Assembly (NCBI GenBank): GCA_022574255.1
Contig: JACZSK010000019.1
Span: forward strand, 1 to 35,490
Direction of reading: 5' to 3'
DNA: 35,490 bases
Source of the DNA: Pseudomonadota bacterium
Lineage (GTDB): Bacteria; Pseudomonadota; Alphaproteobacteria; Sphingomonadales; SMXR01
A program made the position numbers and the translations under genes. The notes under the pieces were generated by a model. That model was not told the origin of the DNA and searched no databases. It saw only the letters and a list, made by a program, of their open reading frames with translations. The first letter of the stretch is position 1. Every line of letters starts with the position of its first letter. Of the stretch, positions 1-9,136 are shown piece after piece.

Positions 1-777
1 GCGATAGTTTGACTTACGGGCTTTCCGACGATGCCGGCGGGCTGTTCCAGATCGACGCGGCCACCGGCGAGATATCTCTCGCTGGCGGTCTCGATTTCGA
101 GAGCGCGGTATCCCACAACCTCACCGTTGAAGTCACCGACGCCGGTGGGCTGACTGCCAGCCAGGCGGTTACCATCGATGTGAGTGATACGAACGAAGCG
201 CCTTCGCTGAGGGTCACCGGCTCGCTGGTCGCCGAGGATGCCGCCGCCGGCGCCGTGGTCGGCCAGGCCACCGGCTCCGATCCCGACGCCGGCGATAGTC
301 TGACTTATGCGCTCACCGACGACGCCGGCGGGCTGTTCCAGATCGATGCGGCCACCGGTGAGATATCTCTCGCTGGCGGTCTCGATTTTGAGACGGCCGT
401 CAGCCATAACCTCACCGTTGAGGTGACCGATGCCAGCGGGCTGACCGCGACGCAGGCGGTTACCATCGATGTCAGTGATACCAACGAAGCGCCTTCCCTG
501 ACGGTGACCGGGTCGCTGGTCGCCGAGGATGCGGCGGCGGGCATCGTGGTCGGCCAGGCGACGGGGACGGACCCCGACGCGGGCGACAGCCTGACGTATT
601 CCCTGAGCGACGATGCCGGAGGGCTATTCACCATTGACGCCGCCACCGGTGAGATCACCCTCGCCGGCGGGCTCGACTTCGAGACCGCGGCATCCCATAA
701 CCTCACCGTTGAGGTGACCGACGCTGGCGGCCTCACCGCCTCGCAGAATCTCACCATCGACGTTGCCGACGTCTATG
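1..777 (+). repeat. 291-bp tandem repeats encoding cadherin-like domains
   Basis: The unit boundary GCGATAGT/GCGACAGC occurs at 1, 292 and 583, an exact 291-bp (97-codon) period. Units one and two are almost identical at DNA level. The third diverges near its end, where the coding sequence leaves the repeat for the RTX region. More copies probably lie upstream of the window. Confidence 0.9.
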
Positions 778-1505
778 AAGACCCCGCCGACGAGGATGAT
801 GCGCCCGCGATTCCGCCGGGCTACGATTACATCGTCCTGACGCCGGGCGACGACGTCTACAACGCCAAGCAGGGTTCGCAATATGTTGATGCGCTGGGGA
901 GTGACGACATTGTCACTGGCGGTCAGGGTTCGGACATCCTCTTTGGCAACGATGGCAACGACCAACTGTTTGGTGAGCAGGGCGCCGACCAGCTCTATGG
1001 TGGCGCTGGTGACGACATATTGGACGGTGGCCAGGGCGCCGACGAACTGTATGGCGGCTCGGGCGATGACACATTGCTGGGCGGCCAGGGCGCGGACACG
1101 TTGACCGGTGGCTCGGGCAGCGACACGCTGGACGGCGGCAACCAGAACGACACCCTCAATGGCGGCTCGGGAAATGACACGCTGATTGGCGGCAAGGGTG
1201 ATGACATCCTCAATGGCCAATCCGGCGACGACATCATGGACGGTGGCGCCGGGGATGATCTGTTCCTCATCGGCAGCAATGATGGCAACGATGTTATTTC
1301 CGGCGGCTTTGGCTCCGACAGCATCGATCTGAGCGCGACCGGCGGGGCGCCGGGCGCCGGCTGGACGGTGGTGCTGGACACCGGTAACCAGATTACCGGC
1401 CAGGGGGCGGACTATCTTGACCTGTCCGGCGAGTCTTCCGGCATCATTATTTTCGACGATGGCACGGAAATCGCTTTCGAGGGTATTGAGAAAGTTACCT
1501 GGTAG
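3..1505 (+). CDS. Cadherin-repeat / RTX calcium-binding adhesin, 3' end only
   Basis: The reading frame is open at the left edge, so this is the C-terminal part of a larger protein. The visible 500 residues begin with about two and a half near-identical 97-residue cadherin-like units (key words: DDAGGLF, DAATGEI, LDFE, HNLTVEVTD, TIDVSDTNEAP). An acidic linker follows, then 13 consecutive nonapeptides of the GGxGxDxLx RTX type from 918 to 1268. The last roughly 75 residues lack repeats and end in a tryptophan, as expected for an uncleaved type I secretion signal region. In known families the RTX repeats bind calcium and fold outside the cell. The likely role is therefore a large secreted or surface adhesin exported by a type I system; no T1SS genes are in the window. 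The substrate or receptor cannot be told. Confidence 0.85.
   Translation, partial: DSLTYGLSDDAGGLFQIDAATGEISLAGGLDFESAVSHNLTVEVTDAGGLTASQAVTIDVSDTNEAPSLRVTGSLVAEDAAAGAVVGQATGSDPDAGDSLTYALTDDAGGLFQIDAATGEISLAGGLDFETAVSHNLTVEVTDASGLTATQAVTIDVSDTNEAPSLTVTGSLVAEDAAAGIVVGQATGTDPDAGDSLTYSLSDDAGGLFTIDAATGEITLAGGLDFETAASHNLTVEVTDAGGLTASQNLTIDVADVYEDPADEDDAPAIPPGYDYIVLTPGDDVYNAKQGSQYVDALGSDDIVTGGQGSDILFGNDGNDQLFGEQGADQLYGGAGDDILDGGQGADELYGGSGDDTLLGGQGADTLTGGSGSDTLDGGNQNDTLNGGSGNDTLIGGKGDDILNGQSGDDIMDGGAGDDLFLIGSNDGNDVISGGFGSDSIDLSATGGAPGAGWTVVLDTGNQITGQGADYLDLSGESSGIIIFDDGTEIAFEGIEKVTW
918..1268 (+). repeat. 13 tandem RTX nonapeptide repeats (27-bp units)
   Basis: Thirteen back-to-back nine-codon units matching GGxGxDxLx encode two faces of an expected calcium-binding parallel beta-roll. 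A fourteenth degenerate unit follows at about 1296 after a short spacer. Confidence 0.9.
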
Positions 1506-1583
1506 GTCCATATAGCGGTTGTGGCGCTGATCGGAATAAGGCGGCGCCGCCGGATCGGAACAGGATCAGGACCGGAACCGCCT

Positions 1584-3896
1584 ATGTCGAGCGCTACCCT
1601 CCGCTATGCCGACTTCATTATTCGATGGCGCTGGCCGGTCGTGCTGGTCAGTCTGGTGGTGGCGGTTCTGCTGGCCTCGGGTGCACGGTTTCTTACATTC
1701 TCCGACAATTACCGGGTCTATTTTTCACCCGACAATCCCCAGTTGATCGCCCATGACGCTGTCGAGAAAACCTATATCAAGGTGGACAACACGACCTTCG
1801 TAATCAGGGGCGCAAGCGGCGACATATTCACGCCGGAGCGGCTGGCGATCATAAAAGAAGTCACCGACCGGGCATGGCAGTTGCCCTACGTGATCCGCGT
1901 CGACAGCATCACCAATTACCAGCACACCTGGGCGGAAGGAGACGACCTTCTGGTCCGCGATCTGGTGCCGGACCCCGGGGCGCTGACGCCAGAGGACCTG
2001 GCTGAAATAAGAGAGATCGCCCTCAGCGAACCCTCCACGGTCAACCGTCTGGTCTCGGCCGACGGCAGGACCGCTGCGGTTGCCGCCATTCTGCAGTTTC
2101 CCGACGGCGTTGGCGGGCTGCAGGAAAAGGTTGCAATTGAAGCGCGCCTGATCCGGGAAGACATAGAGGCGGCCCACCCGGATGTGGAAATGGCACTTTC
2201 GGGCGTGGTCATGCTGTCCAACGCTTTTCAGGAATCGTCGCGCCGGGACATCGTGACATTGTTTCCGCTGATGGGATTGTTCCTGACCATCACCATGTTC
2301 CTGTTTCTCGGTTCGTTGGGGGGAACCATAACCGCCTTTGTGGTGGTGCTGCTGTCGGCGGCCACCGCCATGGGCGGCGGCGGCTTTGCCGGGCTCCAGA
2401 TAACCCCGGCTTCGGCGGTGGCGCCGATTATTGTTCTGACAATCGCCATTGCCGATTCGATTCATATTCTGGTGACGCTGTTTTCCGAAATGGACCAGGG
2501 GCGCTCGCGGCTGGACGCCTTGAGGGAAAGCCTGCGCGTCAACATGCAGCCGATCTTTCTGACCAGCGTGACCACGGCGATCGGCTTCCTGTCGCTGAAT
2601 TTTTCCGATTCTCCGCCCTTCCGGGACATGGGAAATATCTGCGCCATGGGCGCCGTCATGGCCTGGCTGTTTTCCATAACCCTGCTGCCGGCGATGATGG
2701 CCATCCTGCCCGTAAAAGGACGCCGCCGCGGCAGGATCGAGGGCCTGGCCCTGAAGCGCATTTCGGAGTTCGTGATTCGCACCCCCGGGCGCATTATGGC
2801 GGTGATGCTCGGGTTGGCGGTAGTGGCGTCACTCTTTCTGCCGAAACTGAGCATCAACGATAAATTTGTCGAATATTTCGCCGAAGGCACGGAATTTCGC
2901 GACGATTCCGATTTCATATCAGAGAATCTGCCGGGGATTTACCTGCTGGATTATTCGGTTGGATCGGGTAGCGATGGCGGCATATCCGAGCCCGAATATC
3001 TTCAGCGGCTCGATGCCTTCGCCCGTTGGCTGGAGCTCCAGCCCGAAGTGGTGCATGTGAACAGCTTTACCGATATCATGAAACGGCTGAACAAAAGCAT
3101 GCATGGCGACGATCCTGACTGGTACCGGCTGCCCGACAGCCGCGAGCTGGCGGCGCAATATCTGCTGCTTTACGAAATGTCACTTCCCTACGGGCTGGAC
3201 CTGAACAACCAGATCGATATCAGCAAATCGGCGACGCGGATCATGGTCACTGTCGGCAATGTCTCATCCACCGAGCTGCGCTCTCTCAAGCAGCGTGGCG
3301 AGGACTGGCTGGTGGCCAACAGCCCCGAAGAGATGCATTCCGTGGGCAGCGGCGTCTCGGTGATATTTTCCTTCATTTCGCAGCGCAATGTGCAGGCCAT
3401 GTTTGTCGGCACGTCGATCGCGCTGGTGCTGATTTCCGGCTGCCTGTTCCTTGCCCTGCGCAGCTTCAGGGTGGGCCTGATCAGCCTGCTGCCCAATCTC
3501 ATGCCGCCGGTTTACGCTTTCGGCATATGGGCCATCATTGTCGGCGAGGTGGGCATGTATTCGGCAATCGTCGTGCCCACGGCGCTGGGCCTGATCGTCG
3601 ATTTCACGGTGCATTTCCTGAGCAAATACATGCGCGCCCGGCGCGAGCGCGGCGAGTCGCCCGATGAGGCGGTGCGCTATGCCTTCCGCACGGTTGGCGC
3701 GGCCCTGTGGATTTCGGCATTCGTGCTGGTGGCGGGGTTCACTGCGCTTATGTTTTCGGATTTCGTCATCAATGCCTATCTGGGTATCATGACCTCGATG
3801 ATCATCATCATTGCGTTGATCACCGACTTCCTGCTGCTTCCCTCGGTGCTTCTGTTTGTTGAGCGGAGACTTATAAAGGCACCACAGACGACCTGA
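1584..3896 (+). CDS. RND/MMPL-family transporter (two-fold, about 12 TM)
   Basis: This inner-membrane permease of the RND superfamily (MMPL / sterol-sensing-domain type) has 770 residues. The architecture is duplicated: TM1 near residues 18-38, a large periplasmic loop, then five TM segments. After a cytoplasmic linker the same plan repeats (TM7 near 2790-2850, the second cluster at 3390-3870). The intramembrane acidic residues expected for proton coupling are visible in ADSIHI (first half) and GLIVDFTVHF (second half). An upstream GTG at 1521 would add 21 arginine-rich residues. I prefer the ATG at 1584 because the protein then begins directly before TM1; neither start has a strong ribosome binding site. 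The next gene starts 17 bp after the stop, so they are probably one operon. The cargo is unknown; lipids or other hydrophobic molecules are typical of MMPL relatives. Confidence 0.85.
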   Translation: MSSATLRYADFIIRWRWPVVLVSLVVAVLLASGARFLTFSDNYRVYFSPDNPQLIAHDAVEKTYIKVDNTTFVIRGASGDIFTPERLAIIKEVTDRAWQLPYVIRVDSITNYQHTWAEGDDLLVRDLVPDPGALTPEDLAEIREIALSEPSTVNRLVSADGRTAAVAAILQFPDGVGGLQEKVAIEARLIREDIEAAHPDVEMALSGVVMLSNAFQESSRRDIVTLFPLMGLFLTITMFLFLGSLGGTITAFVVVLLSAATAMGGGGFAGLQITPASAVAPIIVLTIAIADSIHILVTLFSEMDQGRSRLDALRESLRVNMQPIFLTSVTTAIGFLSLNFSDSPPFRDMGNICAMGAVMAWLFSITLLPAMMAILPVKGRRRGRIEGLALKRISEFVIRTPGRIMAVMLGLAVVASLFLPKLSINDKFVEYFAEGTEFRDDSDFISENLPGIYLLDYSVGSGSDGGISEPEYLQRLDAFARWLELQPEVVHVNSFTDIMKRLNKSMHGDDPDWYRLPDSRELAAQYLLLYEMSLPYGLDLNNQIDISKSATRIMVTVGNVSSTELRSLKQRGEDWLVANSPEEMHSVGSGVSVIFSFISQRNVQAMFVGTSIALVLISGCLFLALRSFRVGLISLLPNLMPPVYAFGIWAIIVGEVGMYSAIVVPTALGLIVDFTVHFLSKYMRARRERGESPDEAVRYAFRTVGAALWISAFVLVAGFTALMFSDFVINAYLGIMTSMIIIIALITDFLLLPSVLLFVERRLIKAPQTT

Positions 3897-3913
3897 GCCG
3901 GAGATATTGTTTT

Positions 3914-4756
3914 ATGAAGGATGGAAAAATATTAAGAGCGGCTTTGGCTGCCGGCCTTGTGGCGGCAAGCCTGATTGCGCCAGTTGCAGCCGAGGATTCG
4001 TTGTCCACTTCCCTGTTTACCGAGGGCATGACGGCGGCTGAAAAAGGCTATGCCGTGGCCGAGGCCGCGGACCGGCGCGACGATGGCTATGGCGACAGCG
4101 TTGCCGAACTCAAGATGATCCTGACCAATCGCAGCGGCGCCACCAGTACCCGCGAACTGAGAATCAAGTCGCTGGAAGTCCCCGACCCCGCCCTCGGTGA
4201 CCGGAGCATGGTGGTGTTCGACCGGCCGCGCGACATCAAGGGCACCGCCCTGCTGACCCACGCGAAAATCCTCGATCCCGATGACCAGTGGATGTTCCTG
4301 CCCGCCCTCAAAAGGGTGAAGCGCATATCCTCGGTCAATAAATCCGGCCCCTTCATGGGCAGCGAGTTTGCCTTCGAGGACATGGCGGCCCAGGAACTGG
4401 GAAAATATACCTACATCTATAATGGCCAGGAGGCCTGTGGCGCGCTCACCTGCTATGTGATCGACCGCATTCCGGCCTACAAATACTCGGGTTACACGAA
4501 AAGCGTTGTGTGGATCGACGATCAGGAATTCCGCTCGCAGAAAGTGGACTTCTATGACCGCAAGGGGTCATTGCTGAAGACCCTGACCTTCAATGACTAC
4601 CGCCTGTATCTGGGTAAATTCTGGCGCGCCCATGACCTGTTCATGGTCAACCACCTGACCGGCAAGACCTCGCGGCTGTTATGGGGCGACTTCAAATTTC
4701 AGACCGGCCAGGATGAGGGTGATTTTACCAAGGCCAGCCTGCGCCGCGCCGACTGA
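3914..4756 (+). CDS. Periplasmic LolA-like outer-membrane lipoprotein-sorting family protein
   Basis: This 280-residue protein has a cleavable signal peptide (hydrophobic 9-25, cleavage likely after APVAA at 26). The body matches the LolA-like family annotated as outer membrane lipoprotein-sorting protein: a lysine/arginine-rich strand around WMFLPALKRVKRI, a MGSEFAFEDM segment, and a C-terminal WGDFKFQTG. Two cysteines six residues apart (EACGALTC) could form a disulfide. A GGAG lies 10 bp before the ATG. The family commonly sits beside an MMPL/RND permease, as here. By analogy it would be a periplasmic carrier of a lipid-like cargo between the permease and the outer membrane. Unlike true LolA it is not in a lolB/ftsK context, so lipoprotein sorting itself is not implied. 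Confidence 0.8.
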   Translation: MKDGKILRAALAAGLVAASLIAPVAAEDSLSTSLFTEGMTAAEKGYAVAEAADRRDDGYGDSVAELKMILTNRSGATSTRELRIKSLEVPDPALGDRSMVVFDRPRDIKGTALLTHAKILDPDDQWMFLPALKRVKRISSVNKSGPFMGSEFAFEDMAAQELGKYTYIYNGQEACGALTCYVIDRIPAYKYSGYTKSVVWIDDQEFRSQKVDFYDRKGSLLKTLTFNDYRLYLGKFWRAHDLFMVNHLTGKTSRLLWGDFKFQTGQDEGDFTKASLRRAD

Positions 4757-4813
4757 GGCCGGTGAGGCCTGATACCGGTTTGTGGTACGGCGAAAACCGT
4801 ATAACGTTATGAA

Positions 4814-6064
4814 ATGGTAGGGAAATTCCCTTATTTGGCGGCTTGCATGTCGCCTGTCCTCATTGCGGCGGGCTGCTTGGCCGGTGCGCCGGTGAGTGTA
4901 CCGGCATGGGCTGCGGATGACGCCGCCGATTTCGAGGTCGATTTCACCGGCAATATCGAGGCCGAGGCGCGGCATTTTTTCCAGGATTCGGTGCCTCCCG
5001 GCCCCTCCCGGCACAACGCCTCTCTGGCCGGTGAGGCGAAATTGCACATCTACTGGAACGATGGCGATTCCATCCTCACCATATCGCCCTTTGCCCGGGT
5101 TGACGGGGTGGACGGCAGGCGCAGCCATTTTGACCTGCGCGAGGCCAAATGGGTGGGCGTGTTCGATCCTTTCGAAATTCGCATCGGCATCGATAAAGTG
5201 TTCTGGGGGGTCACCGAATCGGTGCATCTGGTGGATATCATCAACCAGGATGACGCGCTGGAGGATATCGACGCCGAGGACAAGCTGGGCCAGCCGATGG
5301 TGGCGATCACCTATGATGCCGGCGTGGGCCAGTTGACAGGTTACTTTCTGCCCTGGTTTCGCGAGCGCCGCTTCCCCGGTGCCGATGGCCGCCCCGCCGG
5401 GCCGCTGGTTGTGGACCGCAGCCAGACCCGGTTTCAATCGGGAAGGAATAACTGGCACGCCGACTGGGCCCTGCGCTGGTCGCAATATATCGGTGATTTC
5501 GACCTCGCGGTCTCGTATTTTTCAGGCACCGCCCGCGACCCGCGTTTCGCGCTCGGGCTGGGGGCGGCTGGCGAACCGGTATTGGTGCCGCGCTATGACC
5601 TGATCGATCAGGCGGGGCTGGAACTGCAGGGCACCTTTGGCGCGCTGCTGGTGAAGGGCGAGGCGATTTACCAATGGAATGACCAGGATGATTTTTTCGC
5701 CTTTGCCGGCGGCTTTGAATACAGCTTTTACGGCCTCGGCGACGGCGCCAGCGACATCGGGGTTCTGGCCGAAATTCTCTATGACGACCGGGGATCAAAC
5801 GCCGGCAATCCTTTTGAGGGCGATCTTTTCCTCGGCGCCCGCTGGTCGGCCAACGATGTGAGCGGCACGACAATTCTGGCGGGCGGCATATTCGATCTGA
5901 ACAGTTCCAGCAAACTGGCGAATATCGAAGCCAGCCGCCGGCTGGGCGACGACTGGAAGATCACGCTGGATATACGCCTCTTCCTTGATGTTGCCCCCGC
6001 CGACCCGCTGCAGCCCTTCGCCGATGACGACTTTTTCCAGCTCCGCATCGCGCGCTTTTTCTAA
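4814..6064 (+). CDS. Outer-membrane beta-barrel protein of the RND cluster
   Basis: A 416-residue protein with an N-terminal signal peptide (hydrophobic about 8-32, cleavage near VPAWA) followed by many alternating strands rich in aromatic residues and Gly/Asp turns. It ends in ...RIARFF: a terminal phenylalanine with alternating hydrophobics is the Bam recognition signature. I do not recognise a precise family; it resembles the DUF1302/alginate-export-like barrels that accompany MMPL permeases. It starts 57 bp after the LolA-like gene, same strand, so it probably completes that operon as the outer-membrane channel or receptor. An ATG at 4847 is an alternative start but would shorten the signal peptide's charged end. 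Confidence 0.7.
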   Translation: MVGKFPYLAACMSPVLIAAGCLAGAPVSVPAWAADDAADFEVDFTGNIEAEARHFFQDSVPPGPSRHNASLAGEAKLHIYWNDGDSILTISPFARVDGVDGRRSHFDLREAKWVGVFDPFEIRIGIDKVFWGVTESVHLVDIINQDDALEDIDAEDKLGQPMVAITYDAGVGQLTGYFLPWFRERRFPGADGRPAGPLVVDRSQTRFQSGRNNWHADWALRWSQYIGDFDLAVSYFSGTARDPRFALGLGAAGEPVLVPRYDLIDQAGLELQGTFGALLVKGEAIYQWNDQDDFFAFAGGFEYSFYGLGDGASDIGVLAEILYDDRGSNAGNPFEGDLFLGARWSANDVSGTTILAGGIFDLNSSSKLANIEASRRLGDDWKITLDIRLFLDVAPADPLQPFADDDFFQLRIARFF

Positions 6065-6068
6065 GCTC

Positions 6069-6111
6069 CCATTTACGCTTCCCATTTACTGGCCATTTAC
6101 TGGCCATTTAC
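6069..6111 (+). repeat. Four short direct repeats of CCATTTAC
   Basis: CCATTTAC occurs at 6069, 6082, 6093 and 6104 (periods 13, 11 and 11 bp), with TGG inserted between the later copies. The array lies in the 124-bp gap between the barrel gene and yifB, and its last copy overlaps a possible -35 element. Confidence 0.85.
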
Positions 6112-6135
6112 GGAGAGGCTCTTTCCCCCTAAACT
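6107..6135 (+). promoter_or_regulatory. Possible sigma70-type promoter for yifB
   Basis: TTTACG (6107-6112), 17-bp spacer, TAAACT (6130-6135); each box matches four of six consensus bases. Transcription would start near 6142, about 47 bp before the chosen yifB start. Confidence 0.3.
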
Positions 6136-6188
6136 CCCGCGTGTTCCAGGGGCGCTCTGTTCGCGTCAAGGGTATGTTGCGGGGGTAT

Positions 6189-7712
6189 ATGGTTGCGCAT
6201 GTCAATACGGTTGCCTTCCACGGGGTCGAAGCCCGGCCCGTTGAGGTAGAGGTCCAGATGGCCGGCGGTCTGCCGGCCTTCACCATTGTCGGCCTGCCCG
6301 ACAAGGCGGTCGCCGAATCGCGCGAACGGGTGCGCGCCGCCCTCACCGCCATAGGTCTGGCCCTGCCGCCGAAGCGCATCACCGTCAATCTTTCCCCCGC
6401 CGATATGCCCAAGGAAGGCAGCCATTACGACCTGCCCGTGGCGCTGGGCCTGCTGGTGGCCATGGATGTTCTGCCCGAGGAAGACCTGGCCGGCCAGATC
6501 GTGCTGGGCGAGCTTGGTCTCGACGGCCGTATTCGCGCCGTGCCGGGCGTGCTGTTGGCTGCGTTGCGCGCGTCGGCAGACGGCAAAGGCTTGATCTGCC
6601 CTGAAGAAAGTGGCCCGGAAGCGGCCTGGGCGGGCAATATTCCGGTGCTGGCGCCCGGCCACATTCTGGCGCTGATCAATCATTTCAAGGGTACCCAGGT
6701 GATGAGCCCGCCCAAACCGGGCGCCGTGGTCGACGACGTGGTGGTCGCTGATCTGCGCGACATAAAGGGCCAGGAAACCGCCAAGCGCGCCCTTGAGGTG
6801 GCCGCCGCCGGGGGGCATAACCTGTTGATGATCGGGCCGCCGGGCGCCGGCAAGTCCATGCTGGCCTCGCGCCTGCCCGGCATTCTGCCGCCGCTCAGCC
6901 CCGAAGAGGCGCTGGAAGTCTCGATGATTACCTCCATCGCCGGCGAAATGGATGCGGGCGTCATTCGCCGCTCGCGCCCCTTTCGCAACCCCCACCATTC
7001 GGCATCCATGCCGGCGCTGGTCGGCGGTGGCAGCCGGGCGCGGCCCGGTGAAATATCGCTGGCCCATCTGGGGGTGCTGTTTCTCGACGAACTTCCGGAA
7101 TTTTCGCGGGCCGCGATTGAGGCCCTCCGCCAGCCCCTGGAGAGCGGCAAGGCGGTGGTGGCGCGCGCCGCCGCCCATGTAACCTATCCGGCCCGCGTGC
7201 AGCTGGTCGCCGCCATGAACCCCTGCCGCTGCGGTTACCTGGATGACCCGGCACAGGCCTGCAGCCGGGCGCCCCGATGCGCCGCCGACTATCAGGGCAA
7301 AATCTCCGGGCCGCTGTTTGATCGCATTGATCTGCATGTGGATGTGCCGGCGGTCTCGGCTGCGGATCTGTCGTTGCCGCCCCCCGCCGAGGGCAGCGCC
7401 GAAATTGCCGCGCGGGTGGCGAAGGCGCGCGACATCCAGATGCAGCGCTACAGGGGGGAAGGCGTTGACGCCCCCATTCGCACCAATTCCGAGGCCGACG
7501 GCAAGCTCCTGGAGCGGGTGGCGGCGCCCGACGATGATGGCCGGGCACTGCTTGGCCAGGCGGTGGATAAAATGCGCCTGACCGCGCGCGGGTATCACCG
7601 GGTGTTGCGGGTGGCGCGCACATTGGCCGATCTGGCGGGCAGCGAGGGCGTCTTTCGCCCGCATATCGCCGAGGCGCTCAGCTATCGCCGCCTCTCGCCG
7701 CAAATGCGCTAG
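6189..7712 (+). CDS. comM: YifB/ComM family Mg-chelatase-like AAA+ ATPase
   Basis: The 507-residue protein is the usual length for YifB/ComM. An N-terminal ChlI-like domain (begins MVAHVNTVAFHG, includes GLPDKAVAESRERV) is followed by the Mg-chelatase AAA+ core: Walker A GPPGAGKSML, NPHHSAS, Walker B VLFLDELPEF, and the cysteine-containing NPCRCGY. A C-terminal helical domain (TARGYHRVLRVARTLADL) ends the protein. ComM homologues act as helicases in homologous recombination and natural transformation; general competence cannot be inferred from this gene alone. The open frame extends upstream to 5985 through the previous gene. The ATG at 6189 fits the family N-terminus and has a GGGGG 4-8 bp before it; ATG 6174 is possible. 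Confidence 0.92.
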   Translation: MVAHVNTVAFHGVEARPVEVEVQMAGGLPAFTIVGLPDKAVAESRERVRAALTAIGLALPPKRITVNLSPADMPKEGSHYDLPVALGLLVAMDVLPEEDLAGQIVLGELGLDGRIRAVPGVLLAALRASADGKGLICPEESGPEAAWAGNIPVLAPGHILALINHFKGTQVMSPPKPGAVVDDVVVADLRDIKGQETAKRALEVAAAGGHNLLMIGPPGAGKSMLASRLPGILPPLSPEEALEVSMITSIAGEMDAGVIRRSRPFRNPHHSASMPALVGGGSRARPGEISLAHLGVLFLDELPEFSRAAIEALRQPLESGKAVVARAAAHVTYPARVQLVAAMNPCRCGYLDDPAQACSRAPRCAADYQGKISGPLFDRIDLHVDVPAVSAADLSLPPPAEGSAEIAARVAKARDIQMQRYRGEGVDAPIRTNSEADGKLLERVAAPDDDGRALLGQAVDKMRLTARGYHRVLRVARTLADLAGSEGVFRPHIAEALSYRRLSPQMR

Positions 7713-7753
7713 CCGGTTCGCCGACGCCCCTTCTTTTTGCCGTATTGGCCGCT

Positions 7754-9136
7754 ATGATGCGCCTCATGCAGGCACGCCATTCCCCGTTAGAGACTCTCGC
7801 TCTTTATTTGCAGCCACGCCAGCTGGTGGTCTTTGCGCTGGGCATTTCACAGGGCGCACCTTTCGCGCTGATCGCCGCCACGCTGTGGTACTGGCTGACG
7901 AAAGAGGGTGTCGACAAATCAACCGTCGGCCTCTTCGGGCTGGCCGGGCTTTCCTACAGCCTCAAGTTTGCCTGGGCGCCCTTGCTCGACCGGGTGCGCC
8001 TGCCGCTGCTGGCCGACATGATGGGCGTCCGGCGCAGCTGGCTGATGCTGTTGCAGGTTCTGCTTATTCTTTCCATCGCGGCACTGGGTTATTCGGCCCC
8101 GGCACAAAATATTGCGCTGACCGCGCTTCTGGCGGTGATTATCGGCTTTCTTTCGGCCAGCCAGGACGTGGTGATCGACGCCTATCGCATCGAGATTCTC
8201 AAGGACGATGAGCAGGGCGCGGGCGCGGCGATGATCCAGTTCGGCTGGCGGGTGGGAGCGCTGCTGGCCGGTGCCGGGACGCTGGTTCTGGCCAAGCGCA
8301 TCGGCTATCCGCCCGCTTACGCCATTTCAGCGCTGGTCATTCTGCCCGGGCTGGTCGCCGCCTATCTCTGGGGCGAGCCGGAGTATATTGAAACGCCCGA
8401 GGCGCGAAAGCTGCGCGAGCGCGCTGAAGACCTGTTGTCCCGGCAGGCAAGCCCCAGTCGCTGGGAGCGCGCCAGCGTGTGGATATACACCGCCGTTTTC
8501 GCCCCTTTCGCCGAATTCATGACCCGGCGGGGCTGGTATCTGATCCTTGTCTTCGTGCTGCTGTTCAAGTTCGGCGATGCGGTGGCCGCCAACCAGACGC
8601 CCTCTTTCCTCTTCGAGATGGGCTTCGATGAAGACGAGATGGCTCTCGCCAACAAGCTGGCGGGCCTGCCGCCGCTTCTTCTGGGCATTGGCCTCGGCGG
8701 CACGCTTTATTATGCCGTCGGCGCCTGGCGGGCGCTGCTGGTGAGCGGTATTCTGATGATGGTCACCAACCTGATGTTCGTCTGGCTGGCCAGTGTGGGA
8801 CATTCGATTCCGATGCTGGTGGCGACAATCGGCTTCGAGAATTTCGCCAGCGGGCTGGGCGGAACAGCGGTGGTGGCCTATCTTTCGGGCCTCTGTAACA
8901 AGAGTTTCACGGCCACTCAATATGCGCTGCTGTCCGCGGTCACCCTGTTGCCGCGCAGTATATTCGCGTCCTTTTCCGGCTTTCTCGCGGAACAAGTTGG
9001 CTGGCATGACTTTTTCATCATCTCGACGCTGTTGGCCATCCCCGGCATTCTGATGCTGTTCGCCATACGCCGGGTGGCCTTTGATGCCGACGGCCGTCCG
9101 CTGCATGAAATCGCGGGAAAAGAGTCCGTGACCTAA
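7754..9136 (+). CDS. ampG: AmpG-like MFS permease (muropeptide transporter family)
   Basis: A major facilitator protein of about 460 residues with roughly 12 hydrophobic segments. The N-terminal motif around GISQGAPFALIAATLWYWL, then SYSLKFAWAPLLDR and later SASQDVVIDAYRIE, are hallmarks of the AmpG / AAT-1-like group. AmpG imports N-acetylglucosaminyl-anhydro-muropeptides from the periplasm for cell-wall recycling, and in some bacteria this signals beta-lactamase induction; no ampR/ampC is present here. Starts are ambiguous: TTG 7745, ATG 7754, 7757 and 7769 are in frame with no strong ribosome binding site. It converges on maeB with only 21 bp between stops. Confidence 0.82.
   Translation: MMRLMQARHSPLETLALYLQPRQLVVFALGISQGAPFALIAATLWYWLTKEGVDKSTVGLFGLAGLSYSLKFAWAPLLDRVRLPLLADMMGVRRSWLMLLQVLLILSIAALGYSAPAQNIALTALLAVIIGFLSASQDVVIDAYRIEILKDDEQGAGAAMIQFGWRVGALLAGAGTLVLAKRIGYPPAYAISALVILPGLVAAYLWGEPEYIETPEARKLRERAEDLLSRQASPSRWERASVWIYTAVFAPFAEFMTRRGWYLILVFVLLFKFGDAVAANQTPSFLFEMGFDEDEMALANKLAGLPPLLLGIGLGGTLYYAVGAWRALLVSGILMMVTNLMFVWLASVGHSIPMLVATIGFENFASGLGGTAVVAYLSGLCNKSFTATQYALLSAVTLLPRSIFASFSGFLAEQVGWHDFFIISTLLAIPGILMLFAIRRVAFDADGRPLHEIAGKESVT

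Noticed and set aside
918-1268. CRISPR or intergenic repeat array
   Set aside because: The 27-bp units are coding RTX nonapeptides in a continuous frame with variable third positions.
1540-1551. GGCGGCGCCGCC as terminator between the adhesin and RND genes
   Set aside because: It is a self-complementary stretch with no loop and no T-tract, so a functional hairpin terminator is unlikely.
6129-7703. 524-codon minus-strand frame opposite yifB
   Set aside because: Shadow of a clear AAA+ ATPase gene; no recognisable motifs of its own.
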